Positions 31,984 through 41,544 of a DNA stretch of 56,573 nt are shown here, one piece after another. The DNA is taken from NCBI GenBank assembly GCA_029978905.1, contig JAPOIM010000019.1, positions 1 to 56,573 on the forward strand, read 5' to 3'. Source of the DNA: Planctomycetota bacterium (lineage in GTDB: Bacteria; Planctomycetota; Planctomycetia; Pirellulales; UBA1268). Position numbers and translations under genes: made by a program. The notes beneath the pieces were generated by a model. It made no database searches and had not been told where the DNA came from. It was given only the letters and a program-made list of their open reading frames with translations. The first letter of the stretch is position 1, and each line of letters starts with the position of its first letter.

Positions 31984-32006
31984 GCGGCGTCTCAGTGAGG
32001 CGCTGC
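31984..32006. terminator. Convergent-gene hairpin
   Basis: 10-bp stem GCGGCGTCTC / GAGGCGCTGC with two G-U pairs and a three-base loop, placed in the 24 bp between two convergent stop codons. It could terminate both transcripts, but no U-tract follows on either strand. Confidence 0.4.
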
Positions 32007-34607
32007 TTACTCGCTGGGGCTGTCACTGGCTGAGGCTGCCGTGGTCGCTGGATCGGGCAGCGTGGCCAGCAGGCCGAGCGCAGCCCAGGTGGTGCCCCAG
32101 TAGGTGGCGGTTTCCTCGACACGGTCCCGCTTTTTCTCCTTGGTGCCCCGCACCTTCCAGGAACCATCATCCTGCTGCGAGTCGGTTAAGAAGCGAACGG
32201 CTGTGGTGAGACTCGGCGCGTCGCTGGCCACGCCGCCCGCACGCAAGGCGTAGATGGCGAGGCCCGTGCCAAGGGCATCGCTCTCGTCGTCGAGCAGCCA
32301 TCCCCACCCTCCGTCAGCGTTTTGTGTGGCGTGGAGGGCGGCGATGGCGTTTTCCGAGACGGCGCCTTCGTCACACGCATGTGCAAGAAGCAACCGGACC
32401 GCGTGCCATTCCGTGCTCGTGACCTCGGCTGCATCCGCAGTCGCGGCGAGGACGGCGGGGGGAATCGTTGCGGTCTCGGCGCTCGTGGACTGGCTCAGGG
32501 CAAGGGCGAGCCACATCGACGAGACCGCATCGGTTTCCTCTGCCGGACGTTTTTGCATCGGCAGTTGGCCACCCGCTTTCCAGCAGCCGCTGGGCTCACG
32601 ATCTGCCAGCAGCAGGGCGGTGAGCTCTGCTCGCACGTCGGGAGACAGTGCCTCTTCGTCGCACCCCAGCAAGAGATGGGCGACTCCTTCTTTGTTCGTG
32701 AGACCTGTGATGGTCCCGTCATCGCCTGGTTTGAGTGTGGACGCAACGGCCCACTCACGGCCGGCGGCGAGTTGATCACGGACCGCAAACCCGTGCTCCT
32801 CGGCCGCGGACAGGCTCCAGACCATCATGTCGACGCGATGGCACGAGACACAGTCTTTTTGCTCAATCCACCACTGGCCACGCTCGTGAATGTAGGGCAG
32901 GCTGCGCTCGATCGCACTGCGAACGTCGGGTGAGTCGGGAGTGTCGGCACAGGTGGTCGCTTCACTTGGCAAGTCCAAGACCTGCTTGGTGGCAACGAGT
33001 CGCGTGCGAAGCTGTTGGTAGTTGAGATGCTGCGCGGGCACGTCGCTGCGGACGGCGAGGGCCGCAGCAATGCCGGCGCTCTGCCCGATCGTCATCCACG
33101 CCCCTTCGATGCGGAGGGACGACATGCCCACGTGGGTGCAGGAGAGGGCGACCGGCACAAGAAGGTTGTCACACTGCTCTTGCTTCGGCAGGATCGACCG
33201 CAACGGCACGTGGTAGGCATAGCCTTGCTTCGGATCTGATTTGCGGACGGGAAAAATAGTCCCTTCGTTGACCACGCCGCCGTCTGGCAGGGCGATCCGC
33301 TGACAGTCGTGCGAGTCGATCGGAAACGAGGAGATGGCGATCGCGTCAGGCTTTTCTGGCGACTCGAGAATGTCTTTCTCGCTGAGGACATGCAGACCCT
33401 GCATCCGCCTTGATTCGCGGACGTAGAGCGCGGGTGGGAAATGCTCCGTGGCAGCGAACTCATCTCGGCAGAAGCCTAGGGCCGCAAATCGCTCTCGCGT
33501 CTTTTCAGGAACGGCAGGATCGGTCGTCAGAAAATGGATGAACTCGAGCGTGTACTGCTTGTGGTGATTCCAGATGGCTTGACGCTCGGCGGGCGTGGCG
33601 GAATGCCACTCGCGGTTGCCTCCAACGAGTCCGATCGAGAACTGTCCGCCGATGGAGTTGTTGCCGTCGAGTTTCTTGCCCGGAAGTGGGTAGAGGTCGA
33701 AGCCCACCCGGCGCTCGCCAGCCTGGAGGGCGCGTCGCACCACCTCGAAGCGAGCGGGGTCGTACGTTGCCGGCTCAGGGATCGGCACGAGGTTGTCGGC
33801 TTGGTCGGTGAGGCAGAGGCGAAAGCTGTAGGTCATGATGTGGGAATCGCCCTCACCCTCGGGGCCCTTTTCCGCGGTCGTCACGAGGGGAAGCGGTATC
33901 CCTGAGGCGTCGAAGCCGTCGATCGCCATCGTGGGTTTCGTGTACCGCTTCCCTGCGAGTGATTCGTCGAAGTCGCTTTGGCTTTCGCGACCAATCGTCC
34001 AATCGACACCGGCAGCCGCCAGTAGGTCGCCTTCGTAGGTGCCATCTACAAACACCCGCGCGGCGAAGTCGCCCCCGGGCGTGGTGATGGAGGTGATGCG
34101 TGGCCCCGTTTTGTGGACAGCTGTTAGCGGCTGTTGCGTGTGGATCGCCACTCCGGCTTCGTCGAGCATCTGAAGGGTGACTCGCATCGCCACGTGGGGC
34201 TCGAAGGTCCACGTCGATTGATCCTTCTTTGCGGGATCGTAGGGGGCCTTGAGGCCTCGGCTGGTGTAGTCGGCCACGATGCGATGGTGCCACTCGTCAA
34301 AGAGGCCGAGCATCGTGCTGCGAACCATTTGGTTGGAATCGCAGTGGCTTAGGCCACCGGTGCTCATGCCGCCGACGTGCGACGTGGGTTCGACCAGCAT
34401 CACGGACGCGCCTTCGCGTGCCGCGGCAATCGCCGCGCACACGCCGCCGGGCGTGGCCCCGTACACGACGACATCGGCGTGGTGTTCGGCTGCGGGCGCG
34501 TGGCCGCGCGCGATCAGTAGCAGGGCGCCGACGACGCCGAGGCAGAAGCGGAGGCGGGAGGAGAAGCGGAGGCGGGAGAAGAAGCGGAGGCGGTGCAACG
34601 ACATCAT
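32007..34607 (-). CDS. FAD-dependent oxidoreductase with C-terminal haem motif and cyclase-like toroid
   Basis: About 866 residues from the double ATG at 34607/34604, then a basic RLRF repeat, a signal helix and DVVVYGATPGGVCAAIAAAREG, the dinucleotide-binding GxGxxG-like site of FAD_oxidored proteins, with GGMSTGGLSHCD. The FAD half continues to RIEGAWMTIGQSAGIAAALA around residue 560. A ~230-residue extra C-terminus carries WWIEQKDCVSCHRVDMMVWSL, a CxxCH haem-attachment motif, then alpha-helical repeats with QNADGGWGWLLDD and QQDDGSWKV, the QW motifs of squalene-cyclase/prenyltransferase-like barrels. Exported. The electron acceptor might be the haem, but this is inference. It is convergent with the cytoplasmic oxidoreductase gene. 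Confidence 0.82.
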   Translation of the reverse strand: MMSLHRLRFFSRLRFSSRLRFCLGVVGALLLIARGHAPAAEHHADVVVYGATPGGVCAAIAAAREGASVMLVEPTSHVGGMSTGGLSHCDSNQMVRSTMLGLFDEWHHRIVADYTSRGLKAPYDPAKKDQSTWTFEPHVAMRVTLQMLDEAGVAIHTQQPLTAVHKTGPRITSITTPGGDFAARVFVDGTYEGDLLAAAGVDWTIGRESQSDFDESLAGKRYTKPTMAIDGFDASGIPLPLVTTAEKGPEGEGDSHIMTYSFRLCLTDQADNLVPIPEPATYDPARFEVVRRALQAGERRVGFDLYPLPGKKLDGNNSIGGQFSIGLVGGNREWHSATPAERQAIWNHHKQYTLEFIHFLTTDPAVPEKTRERFAALGFCRDEFAATEHFPPALYVRESRRMQGLHVLSEKDILESPEKPDAIAISSFPIDSHDCQRIALPDGGVVNEGTIFPVRKSDPKQGYAYHVPLRSILPKQEQCDNLLVPVALSCTHVGMSSLRIEGAWMTIGQSAGIAAALAVRSDVPAQHLNYQQLRTRLVATKQVLDLPSEATTCADTPDSPDVRSAIERSLPYIHERGQWWIEQKDCVSCHRVDMMVWSLSAAEEHGFAVRDQLAAGREWAVASTLKPGDDGTITGLTNKEGVAHLLLGCDEEALSPDVRAELTALLLADREPSGCWKAGGQLPMQKRPAEETDAVSSMWLALALSQSTSAETATIPPAVLAATADAAEVTSTEWHAVRLLLAHACDEGAVSENAIAALHATQNADGGWGWLLDDESDALGTGLAIYALRAGGVASDAPSLTTAVRFLTDSQQDDGSWKVRGTKEKKRDRVEETATYWGTTWAALGLLATLPDPATTAASASDSPSE

Positions 34608-34636
34608 GGGTCTCAGCTGTCTGCAGGTGAAGTGCC

Positions 34637-35011
34637 CTAGGAAAGAGGTGGTGAGCGAAGAATCCGCTCCATCTTTCGCCCTTTGGCGAGTTCGTCGACA
34701 AGTTTGTCTAAGTAGCGCACGCGCTGGGTGAGTGGTGTTTGAATCTCTTCGACACGGTAGCCGCAAATCGAGCCGGTGATGAGCGAGGCCTGTGGGTTCA
34801 GCGTGGCTTCGGCAAAGAACTGCTCAAACGTCGCGTTTTTCGCGATCTGCCGCTGGAGTGCCTTGGGAGTGAACCCCGTGAGCCACTGGATCACCACGTG
34901 CAGTTCATCGACCGTTCTTCCTTTTCGCTCAACCTTGGCGACATAGTGCGGATACACCTCCGCAATGGTGAGCTTTGCGATTTTGGCGTCATGTTCGGGT
35001 GTTGTGGTCAT
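34637..35011 (-). CDS. DUF2200 family protein
   Basis: 124 residues, ATG 35011. IAKLTIAEVYPHYVAKVERKGRT followed by VDELHVVIQWLTGF, then ATFEQFFAEATLNPQASLITGSICGYRVEEI, is a full DUF2200 pattern at the family's usual length (~115 residues). Cytoplasmic, no signal or membrane span. The family has no assigned activity. It is 29 bp upstream of the FAD oxidoreductase start on the same strand; the two are probably not functionally linked. Confidence 0.85.
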   Translation of the reverse strand: MTTTPEHDAKIAKLTIAEVYPHYVAKVERKGRTVDELHVVIQWLTGFTPKALQRQIAKNATFEQFFAEATLNPQASLITGSICGYRVEEIQTPLTQRVRYLDKLVDELAKGRKMERILRSPPLS

Positions 35012-35127
35012 GTGCAGTCGGCAGTCGTGTAAGGAGAGGGCGGCACCACCGCACTCAGAAACGCCGCGAACGTCGTCTTCCCAGGGAACACGCTTTCACC
35101 TCCACCATCAAGGAAGCCACCGGGGCG

Positions 35128-35391
35128 TCATCGCGATTCTTTGGAAACGGTGTGCTCTCGGTCCGTCGGTTCGGGGAGTTCGTCTGGAACCTGCCACTCA
35201 AAGACAGCACCAACAAACAAGCAGAGCATGATCCAGGCAGCAAAGCCAATCACCCACGTGTCTGACCGAGGCCGCGCATCGCCGGCGAGAACCGCGAAGC
35301 CGAGGAGCGCGCCAACAACGCCGCAGGCGACTGATCGTCGCAGCACGCTCTGCCACGTGGCTTTCGGGTTGATCTTTTCAAGAAGGCTCAA
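35128..35391 (-). CDS. Small two-span membrane protein
   Basis: 87 residues with TTG start at 35391 (LLEKINPKATWQSVLRRSVACG). Two hydrophobic helices, CGVVGALLGFAVLAGD and WVIGFAAWIMLCLFVGAVF, are separated by a short polar loop, and the C-terminus is acidic (PDELPEPTDREHT). The family is not recognised. It sits between two other small genes in the same direction. The start is uncertain: no ATG is available and the ribosome site is weak. The hydrophobic pattern and the coding-like composition support a real gene. Confidence 0.5.
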   Translation of the reverse strand: MSLLEKINPKATWQSVLRRSVACGVVGALLGFAVLAGDARPRSDTWVIGFAAWIMLCLFVGAVFEWQVPDELPEPTDREHTVSKESR

Positions 35392-35442
35392 CGGACCGTC
35401 TCGTAAGCGTTGCGAAGGTGGTTGTGGAGATGCGGGAGTGGT

Positions 35443-35622
35443 TCATTTTTTGAGTGCCCACAGGCCTGCGAGGCAAGCGAGACCGACCACGCCATATCCA
35501 ATCTGCCACGGTAGCCGCTTCAAGGGCTCCGAGTATTCATAGCTGGCGAGAAAACCGAACACGCAAAAGCCGGCGATCGCCAGCAGGAAAAGCCCCGCAG
35601 TGATTCGCGTTAGCGTGTGCAT
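35443..35622 (-). CDS. Small two-span membrane protein
   Basis: 59 residues from ATG 35622 (MHTLTRITAGLFLLAIAGFC). The two helices are ITAGLFLLAIAGFCVFGFLAS and IGYGVVGLACLAGLWAL, with a basic KRLPWQ turn between them and a short basic end (KK). It starts 50 bp after the remains of a glyoxalase-family gene and ends 51 bp before the next small membrane gene. A longer in-frame start at 35751 would cover the glyoxalase remnant and is rejected. Function unknown. Confidence 0.5.
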   Translation of the reverse strand: MHTLTRITAGLFLLAIAGFCVFGFLASYEYSEPLKRLPWQIGYGVVGLACLAGLWALKK

Positions 35623-35671
35623 GACCAACTGTCTCCGATGCTTTCCAGGCCGGCCGGGCCTTCCTGCAGCG

Positions 35672-35907
35672 CTACTCGATCCATGAATACGGATTGTGCG
35701 CGACCTCCCATAGAAAGCCGTCGGGGTCAGCAAAGTAACCAGAGTAGCCACCCCAGAAGACTTTTTGAGGCTGCTTGATGAGGGTGGCTCCTGACGCTAT
35801 TGCCTCGGCAAATGTCGCATCGACAGCCGAAGCCCATCGCGGTAGAAACTGACTGAGGCAGAAAGGTTAGCGACCCCGAGGGTCATGATTGAAACTCTCG
35901 GCTCCAT
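35672..35907 (-). pseudogene. Glyoxalase/VOC family gene with internal deletion
   Basis: From ATG 35907 the frame gives MEPRVSIMTLGVANLSASVS followed by FYRDGLRLS, a perfect start of a VOC/glyoxalase-like protein. The end, in another frame, is VDATFAEAIASGATLIKQPQ then KVFWGGYSGYFADPDGFLWE and VAHNPYSWIE with a stop at 35674-35672. The middle (~55 residues, including a metal-ligand beta strand) is missing and the two parts join near 35826-35838 out of frame. Intact relatives run about 130-140 residues. The two halves each keep near-consensus sequence, so the loss looks recent. Confidence 0.75.
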
Positions 35908-35972
35908 GAATGGGTTTCCTCACTGCCGAATTGAGGCACACAGTTGGGCGGTTTCATCGGTTGGTGACGCGG

Positions 35973-37349
35973 TTACGACAGGCTCCACCCGGCTCGTGGC
36001 GTGCGGGTGAGAAACGGGGTCGCCTCGGGCGTTCCTGGGCAGTTCATGGCTTCGGTGTCCCACTTGATCTTTTTGCCGACGCGGTAGGCGACGTTGCCGA
36101 GATGGTTGGCTTCCGTGAGCAGGCCAGAGTACTCAAAGCCGCAGGTGGCCTCCCCTTCACCGCGGCAGGCAGCGAGCCATTCGGCATGCTGGCCGGGCGA
36201 CGAAGGGATCGAGGGCTCGGGAGCCACAAATCCTTCGAAGTCTTTCTCTGGCAAGAGCAGGTGTTGGCCGTAATCGGCGAGGAGCATCCCCTTGCTGCCG
36301 ACAAAGAGGCAGCCCGAGCCCCAGGCGGGCACGGTGCCATCGAGCACCTGCGGTGGCCGCTCGGTGCCTTGGTGCCAGGTGAGGGTGAGGGCAGGACGCA
36401 CAACTCCTGACGCGAGCGTGCGGGCTGGATACTCGTAAACCGCTCGCATCGAGGCGGGAGCAATCTCGGGATGTGGCGGTGGGCCAAACGCTTCGATCGA
36501 CGTGGGCGCGTCGAGGTCGAGCGCCCAAAACGGGAGGTCGTTCCAGTGGCTGCCAAGGTCCGACATCGTGCCGTTCCCGAAGTCCCACCACCGATACCAC
36601 TTGGGACCGGGAAAATAGACGCTGTGGAACGGCCGCGTAGGCGCGGGGCCGATCCAGAGATCCCAGTCGAGCCCGTCGGGCACGGGCTCTGAGCTTGCCG
36701 GCCGTTCGAGTGCTGTGACGATGTCGCCATTGGCCTGCGCCTCCTCGGGCGACTGCCGGCCCCAGGCGCGGCCCACCCAGACATGGGCCTCGGAGACCTC
36801 GCCGATCGCGCCACTTCGGATCAACTCCACGACGCGGCGGTAATTGTCGCCGGAGTGAATCTGGATCCCCATCTGGGTGATCACCTTGGCCTCGCGGGCC
36901 GCCATGCGGATTTTTCTCGCCTCGTCAACGTTGTAGGAGAGCGGCTTCTCGCAGTAGACGTGCTTGCCGAGTTTGAGCGCGGGGAGCGTGGCGTAGGCGT
37001 GCGTGTGTTCGCAGGTGCTCACCACCACGGCGTCGAAGGTGTCGGCGTGATCAAACACGCGGCGAAGGTCGGCCACAGCCTTGGCCCTCGTGTGTTCCTC
37101 GGCGGCCTTCCGCAGGTTCGGCTCGTACACGTCACAGACCACCGTGATCTCGTTCCCCTCCGCCACCGAATGCAGATTGCCGTAGCCACGGCCTCCGGTA
37201 CCAATCACAGCGATCCGTAGCCGATCGTTGGCCCCTTGTGCCCGCAGGGATGCCGGCCGTGTAGCAACGGTGGTGGCGGCGGCAGCAGAGGTGGCGAGAA
37301 ACTGCCGACGGCTTGTGCCGCGGGCGATCCAGCGTGGCGAGGTGGTCAT
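35973..37349 (-). CDS. Tat-exported Gfo/Idh/MocA family oxidoreductase
   Basis: 458 residues; ATG 37349 with GGAGG just upstream. [28 protein letters not shown] is a twin-arginine signal. The Rossmann half has [54 protein letters not shown] and [16 protein letters not shown], so the EKP lysine is kept. The C-terminal half has an insert with [43 protein letters not shown]. It is the last gene of the DUF1501 module upstream (81-bp gap) and could work with it. Close in layout to the protein at 25260-26780. Substrate unknown. Confidence 0.9.
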   Translation of the reverse strand: MTTSPRWIARGTSRRQFLATSAAAATTVATRPASLRAQGANDRLRIAVIGTGGRGYGNLHSVAEGNEITVVCDVYEPNLRKAAEEHTRAKAVADLRRVFDHADTFDAVVVSTCEHTHAYATLPALKLGKHVYCEKPLSYNVDEARKIRMAAREAKVITQMGIQIHSGDNYRRVVELIRSGAIGEVSEAHVWVGRAWGRQSPEEAQANGDIVTALERPASSEPVPDGLDWDLWIGPAPTRPFHSVYFPGPKWYRWWDFGNGTMSDLGSHWNDLPFWALDLDAPTSIEAFGPPPHPEIAPASMRAVYEYPARTLASGVVRPALTLTWHQGTERPPQVLDGTVPAWGSGCLFVGSKGMLLADYGQHLLLPEKDFEGFVAPEPSIPSSPGQHAEWLAACRGEGEATCGFEYSGLLTEANHLGNVAYRVGKKIKWDTEAMNCPGTPEATPFLTRTPRAGWSLS

Positions 37350-37429
37350 GGGAGCCTCCGGATGGGCGCGGCACGAACGGCCGCATGAAGTAGGAACCGT
37401 GAACGAGAAAAGACGAATATGTGCGGACT

Positions 37430-38878
37430 CTAGGCAAGGATCGCGTCGATCGGTGTGCCGTGATCGATCGCCAGACGCTTGCGACCCGGAACCTCCAGCC
37501 GGTGTGAATCGAGGCCGAGTAGTTTCAGGATCGTGGCGTGGACGTCGGTGACATAGTGTCGGTCTTCGACAGCATGGAAGCCAAGTTCGTCCGTGGCTCC
37601 GTGCACCGTGCCCCCCTTGATGCCCCCGCCGGCCAGCCAGACCGAGAAGGCAAATGGATGGTGGTCGCGACCGTCGGAGCCCTGTGTGCCGGGCGTGCGA
37701 CCAAACTCCGTGGCAAACACCACGATCGTTTCGTCGAGAAGTCCGCGACGGTCGAGGTCGGCGAGCAGGCCGCCGATCGGCTGGTCAACGGCCAAGGCGT
37801 TTTTTTCATGGTTGGCTTTCAGACCACCATGGGCATCCCAGGCCCCAGCTCCGCCGCCGCCATGCTGGATCTGCACAAACCGCACGCCCCGCTCCACAAA
37901 CCTGCGGGCCGCCAAGAGCTGCGCCGCAAACTCCTTGCAGTGGGGCTGATCAAGGCCGTAGAGCTGTTTCGTTTCCTCGGTTTCATCGGCGAAGTCGACC
38001 ACCTGCGGCACACTTTGCTGCATGCGGTAGGCGAGCTCATAGGAGGCGATGCGGGCGGCGGTCGCCGGGTCGTCTGGATAGGCGCCCTCGGTGAGTTGGT
38101 TGAGCGACTTCACAAGATCAAACCCGATCCGCTGTGCCTCGCCTGAGAACCCGGCGTGTGGACGCCCAAAGTCCAGCGGGTTCGCTGGATCGATCCGCAG
38201 CGGCACCGCGTCGTGCGCGGGGCCAAGGTAGTGGCCATCCTTGCGGTTCCAGTACTCGCGGGTGCCGATCGAAATGAACTGCGGCAGGTTGTCGTTGAGG
38301 GACCCGAGGCCGTAGTGCACCCAGCCGCCAAGCGTGGGCTGCACCGGATCGAGCATGTGCCGGCCTGTGTGAAACTGCGTCTGGGCGCCGTGGTTGCTGT
38401 CGGTCGTCCACATCGAGCGGATCACCGCCAACTTGTCGACGTTCTTGGCGGTGTGCGGAAACCAGTCACTGACCTCGATGCCGCTGGCCCCGTGCTTCTG
38501 AAACCCGACCTGGAGCGGGTAGAGCACGTTCCGCTGCAGGCCGTTGGCGTCGGGCACGGGCGCCCGCTCAAGGGCAAGCTTCTCCGGGTTTTGCACCTCG
38601 GCATAAGGCGTGTCGCCAATCGACTTGCCGGCGTACTTCGTGACCATCGGTTTGGGATCGAAGCTCTCCAGATGGCTCACGCCTCCATTCATGAAGAGCC
38701 AGATCACGCTCTTGGCTTTGGGAGGAAAGTGCGGCTGCCCATCAGGTGCGGCCCAGCCGGAAGTGTTCGCGAGTCCGTCACGATGGAGCATGGCGGCGGC
38801 GGCCAGGCTGGCAAATCCAAGGCTCCCGTTCGCCAAGAACGTCCGTCGCGGAACGCGGCCTGTCGGGCAGTGGTGCAT
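37430..38878 (-). CDS. DUF1501 domain protein, Tat-exported
   Basis: About 482 residues from ATG 38878 ([20 protein letters not shown]), a twin-arginine leader. A sulfatase/alkaline-phosphatase-like fold is expected for DUF1501: [119 protein letters not shown]. The D-x-H-G-G and H-x-P-F sites are probably metal ligands. DUF1501 partners DUF1549/DUF1553 proteins in planctomycetes; the activity is unproven. The start is 11 bp after the cytochrome gene stop, and a paralogue is at 44734-46182. Confidence 0.9.
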   Translation of the reverse strand: MHHCPTGRVPRRTFLANGSLGFASLAAAAMLHRDGLANTSGWAAPDGQPHFPPKAKSVIWLFMNGGVSHLESFDPKPMVTKYAGKSIGDTPYAEVQNPEKLALERAPVPDANGLQRNVLYPLQVGFQKHGASGIEVSDWFPHTAKNVDKLAVIRSMWTTDSNHGAQTQFHTGRHMLDPVQPTLGGWVHYGLGSLNDNLPQFISIGTREYWNRKDGHYLGPAHDAVPLRIDPANPLDFGRPHAGFSGEAQRIGFDLVKSLNQLTEGAYPDDPATAARIASYELAYRMQQSVPQVVDFADETEETKQLYGLDQPHCKEFAAQLLAARRFVERGVRFVQIQHGGGGAGAWDAHGGLKANHEKNALAVDQPIGGLLADLDRRGLLDETIVVFATEFGRTPGTQGSDGRDHHPFAFSVWLAGGGIKGGTVHGATDELGFHAVEDRHYVTDVHATILKLLGLDSHRLEVPGRKRLAIDHGTPIDAILA

Positions 38879-38889
38879 GGCGGTCGACC

Positions 38890-41544
38890 TCAGCGGAGCG
38901 TGACAAAGTCGGTGTGGTTGAAGAGGGCCCAGACGAGTCGTTGCTGGAGGGTGTCGTTTGAGAGATCCGGTTCCAAGGCGAGCCATGCATCGGCAGCCTG
39001 ATGGCACGCGGTCAGTTCCTCCGGACGCGGTTCCCGGAGCAGCACACGTTGGAAGGCGGCCGTGACGAAGGCGTCGTGCGTGAGTCCATCACCCCCTGCA
39101 TCCCGGATCTCTGTGGCGACGCTGGCTGCGGCTTCGTGGAGGAGAGCATCGTTTGCGAGGGCGAGCGCCTGCTGCGGCACGATGCTCTCTTCCCGACGGT
39201 AGCACTCCTTTACTCCAGCGTCGTCAAAGGTGGTCAGAAAGAGATTGCGGGAGATGTCGGAGTGCCAGAAGTAGAGGCTGCGTCGTCGCGAGGCGGCCTG
39301 TTGGTTGGCTGCGATGGGTGGACCGCCCGCCGTGGTGTCGAGCAAACCTGCGGTGGCGAGTACGCAGTCACGAATCACTTGGGCCTCGAGGCGCTTCGGT
39401 GGGTGTCGCCAGAGCAGCCGGTTGTCGGGGTCGAGGGCGAGGGCGTGGTCTGCGGCTGCCACCGAGGAGGCGCGTTTGTAGGCCGCTGAGGTCACGATCA
39501 GCCGATGGAGGTGCCTCATGCTCCAGCCGGAGTCGACGAGTTCGCTCGCAAGCCAGTCGAGCAGTTCGGGGTGTGTGGGAGGGGCACCGTTGCGGCCGAA
39601 GTCAAAGACGGTCGCCACGAGAGGTTGGCCCAGGTGCCGTGCCCAGATGTGGTTGGCCGCCACGCGGGCGGTGAGCGGATGGCGGGGATCGGTGAGCCAG
39701 GCGGCAAGCGCTGTGCGACGGCCGCTGCTGATTGCCGGGAACGGCAGCGCGGGATCGTCGCTGCCAGAATGGGTGAACCGTGTTGGCGTCCAGCGGGCCC
39801 CGACAAAGCGGGTGAAGTCTTCGCCAGGCTGGTCGATCGCCGCTGTGGCCTGCTCGATTTTTTCACGCGCGGCAGTCAAATCTTTTTCCACGGCAGCGAT
39901 GGCTGCCGTGTCTTGCTGTGCGGTTGCCGTCGCCAGTTTCTCGGTGAGCGCGGTCATCGCGTCCCAGGCAACCAGCCGAGCCACCTCACGCTCGGCTCGG
40001 ACGGCAGCCTGCGCTGCCGCGACTGCGGCCGCCTTGAGCGAGTCGGCATCGGCATCGGCGGCTGCGTCTTCAAGAGCCCACGCTGCACGGCTCGCCTCGC
40101 CCCGCTTCTGGACCGCATCCAAGCGAGCCTTTGCACGTGCCACGGCCTGCTCGGCCCCGCCAGCCTCGGCCGCACGGAGCTCGGCCTGAGCCTGGGCCAC
40201 CGCGGTTTCGATTACCCACGTTCGCCGCGCGGGCTCGACGGCCGACTTCGGTAGCGGCACCGGCTCAATCGCAAGCGCCTCAAACGCGAACAGCGCCGGC
40301 ACCCCCGGCTCGAGCGGGTGTGACGTGTCGGGGTCAGCGTCGTTCCCCCGCACAAAGCGATAGGTCGGGGTTTCCAGCAGCGCGTCAAACACGCGGGGGA
40401 TCCCGTCCGCCTCGAGATTGAGCTCACCCGGAACGACGTCCATCCGTACATGCAGCGGTTCGAAGAAGGCCCGCAGCCGGTAGTAGTCTTCCTGCGCTAT
40501 GGGATCGTACTTGTGGTCATGGCACTTCGCGCAGTTGGTCGTCAGGCCCAGGAATGCCTTGCCCACATGCTCAACGGTGTCATCCATCCAAGGCGTGCGG
40601 TTGAAGAGAAACCAGTTGCGGGCAAGGAAGCCGGTGGCCCGCAGGGAACCCAGATCGTCGGGAGCGAGTTCGTCGGCCGCGAGCATCAAACGGACCATTT
40701 CGTCGTAGCCGAGATCGGCGTTGAGCGATTCCACGATCCAGTCGCGGAAGTGCCACATGTGCTTCTGGCTATTGCGGAGTTGGTCGCCAAGGCCCCACCA
40801 GTCGGAATACCGCCAGATATCCATCCAGTGCCTGGCCCACCGCTGGCCGTAGCGAGCATCGACGAGGAGGTGCTCGACGAGCTGCTCGTACCAGTCGGGT
40901 GATGGGTTGGCCATCACCGCGGTCAGTTCGTCCGGGCTCGGTGGCGTGCCCACCAAATCAAGATAGAGCCGTCGCACGAGGACGTGGCGTGGGGCTTGTG
41001 GTTGAGCCTCGATGCCGGCTGCTGCCAACTCGACCGCGAGAAAGGCGTCGATGGGATGTGTGGAAGTCGCGTCGTCGTCGCTTGAGATGTCAGCGGGTAT
41101 CGCTGGACGCGTCCGCGGAAGAAACGACCAGTGCTCGCGGGGGTCGGCTTCGGGTTGCTCGTCTGGCGGCGCTGGGCACCCCGCGTCGATCCAGCGAGAA
41201 ATCGCTGCGATCTCTTCGACCGTGAGAGGTTCCCCTTCACCCTCCGGTGGCATGCGTGTCGCAGGATCAGGGTCGGAGACCCGCGCCAGCAGCAGGCTCT
41301 CGGCATGTTTGCCAGCGACCACGGCCGGCCCAGAGTCTCCGCCGGCGATCGCGAGGGCGGCGGTGTCGAGGCGGAGGCCAGCCTCTTGGGCGAGGCCGCC
41401 GTGGCAGGCCTGACAGCTGCGAGCGAGCAGCGGCTTGATGGTTGCGCGGTAGGCATCCAGGTTGCTGGCGCTCGCGGCATCATCCGCAGCGGCAAGTGCG
41501 GCGGACACGCTCAGCAGGCAGCAGAGAGCAGCAGTGCGCATCAT
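38890..41544 (-). CDS. PSD1/DUF1549/DUF1553 c-type cytochrome-domain protein
   Basis: 884 residues. The start ATG at 41544 overlaps the stop of the upstream gene (ATGA). Signal peptide, then a planctomycete cytochrome C domain with CQACH (41415-41401) and [15 protein letters not shown], then DUF1549 ([20 protein letters not shown] ... [17 protein letters not shown]), a second haem motif [18 protein letters not shown], and DUF1553 at the end ([55 protein letters not shown]). A coiled-coil-like Ala/Glu stretch (~430-580) splits the domains. Two haem sites suggest electron transfer in the periplasm. Forms a unit with the PVC-type and DUF1501 neighbours. Confidence 0.92.
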   Translation of the reverse strand: MMRTAALCCLLSVSAALAAADDAASASNLDAYRATIKPLLARSCQACHGGLAQEAGLRLDTAALAIAGGDSGPAVVAGKHAESLLLARVSDPDPATRMPPEGEGEPLTVEEIAAISRWIDAGCPAPPDEQPEADPREHWSFLPRTRPAIPADISSDDDATSTHPIDAFLAVELAAAGIEAQPQAPRHVLVRRLYLDLVGTPPSPDELTAVMANPSPDWYEQLVEHLLVDARYGQRWARHWMDIWRYSDWWGLGDQLRNSQKHMWHFRDWIVESLNADLGYDEMVRLMLAADELAPDDLGSLRATGFLARNWFLFNRTPWMDDTVEHVGKAFLGLTTNCAKCHDHKYDPIAQEDYYRLRAFFEPLHVRMDVVPGELNLEADGIPRVFDALLETPTYRFVRGNDADPDTSHPLEPGVPALFAFEALAIEPVPLPKSAVEPARRTWVIETAVAQAQAELRAAEAGGAEQAVARAKARLDAVQKRGEASRAAWALEDAAADADADSLKAAAVAAAQAAVRAEREVARLVAWDAMTALTEKLATATAQQDTAAIAAVEKDLTAAREKIEQATAAIDQPGEDFTRFVGARWTPTRFTHSGSDDPALPFPAISSGRRTALAAWLTDPRHPLTARVAANHIWARHLGQPLVATVFDFGRNGAPPTHPELLDWLASELVDSGWSMRHLHRLIVTSAAYKRASSVAAADHALALDPDNRLLWRHPPKRLEAQVIRDCVLATAGLLDTTAGGPPIAANQQAASRRRSLYFWHSDISRNLFLTTFDDAGVKECYRREESIVPQQALALANDALLHEAAASVATEIRDAGGDGLTHDAFVTAAFQRVLLREPRPEELTACHQAADAWLALEPDLSNDTLQQRLVWALFNHTDFVTLR

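Noticed and set aside
34545..34592. Short GGCGGGAGGAGAAGCGGA-type repeat near the FAD oxidoreductase start
   Set aside because: It simply codes the basic RLRF stretches of the signal peptide region; no separate function is suggested.
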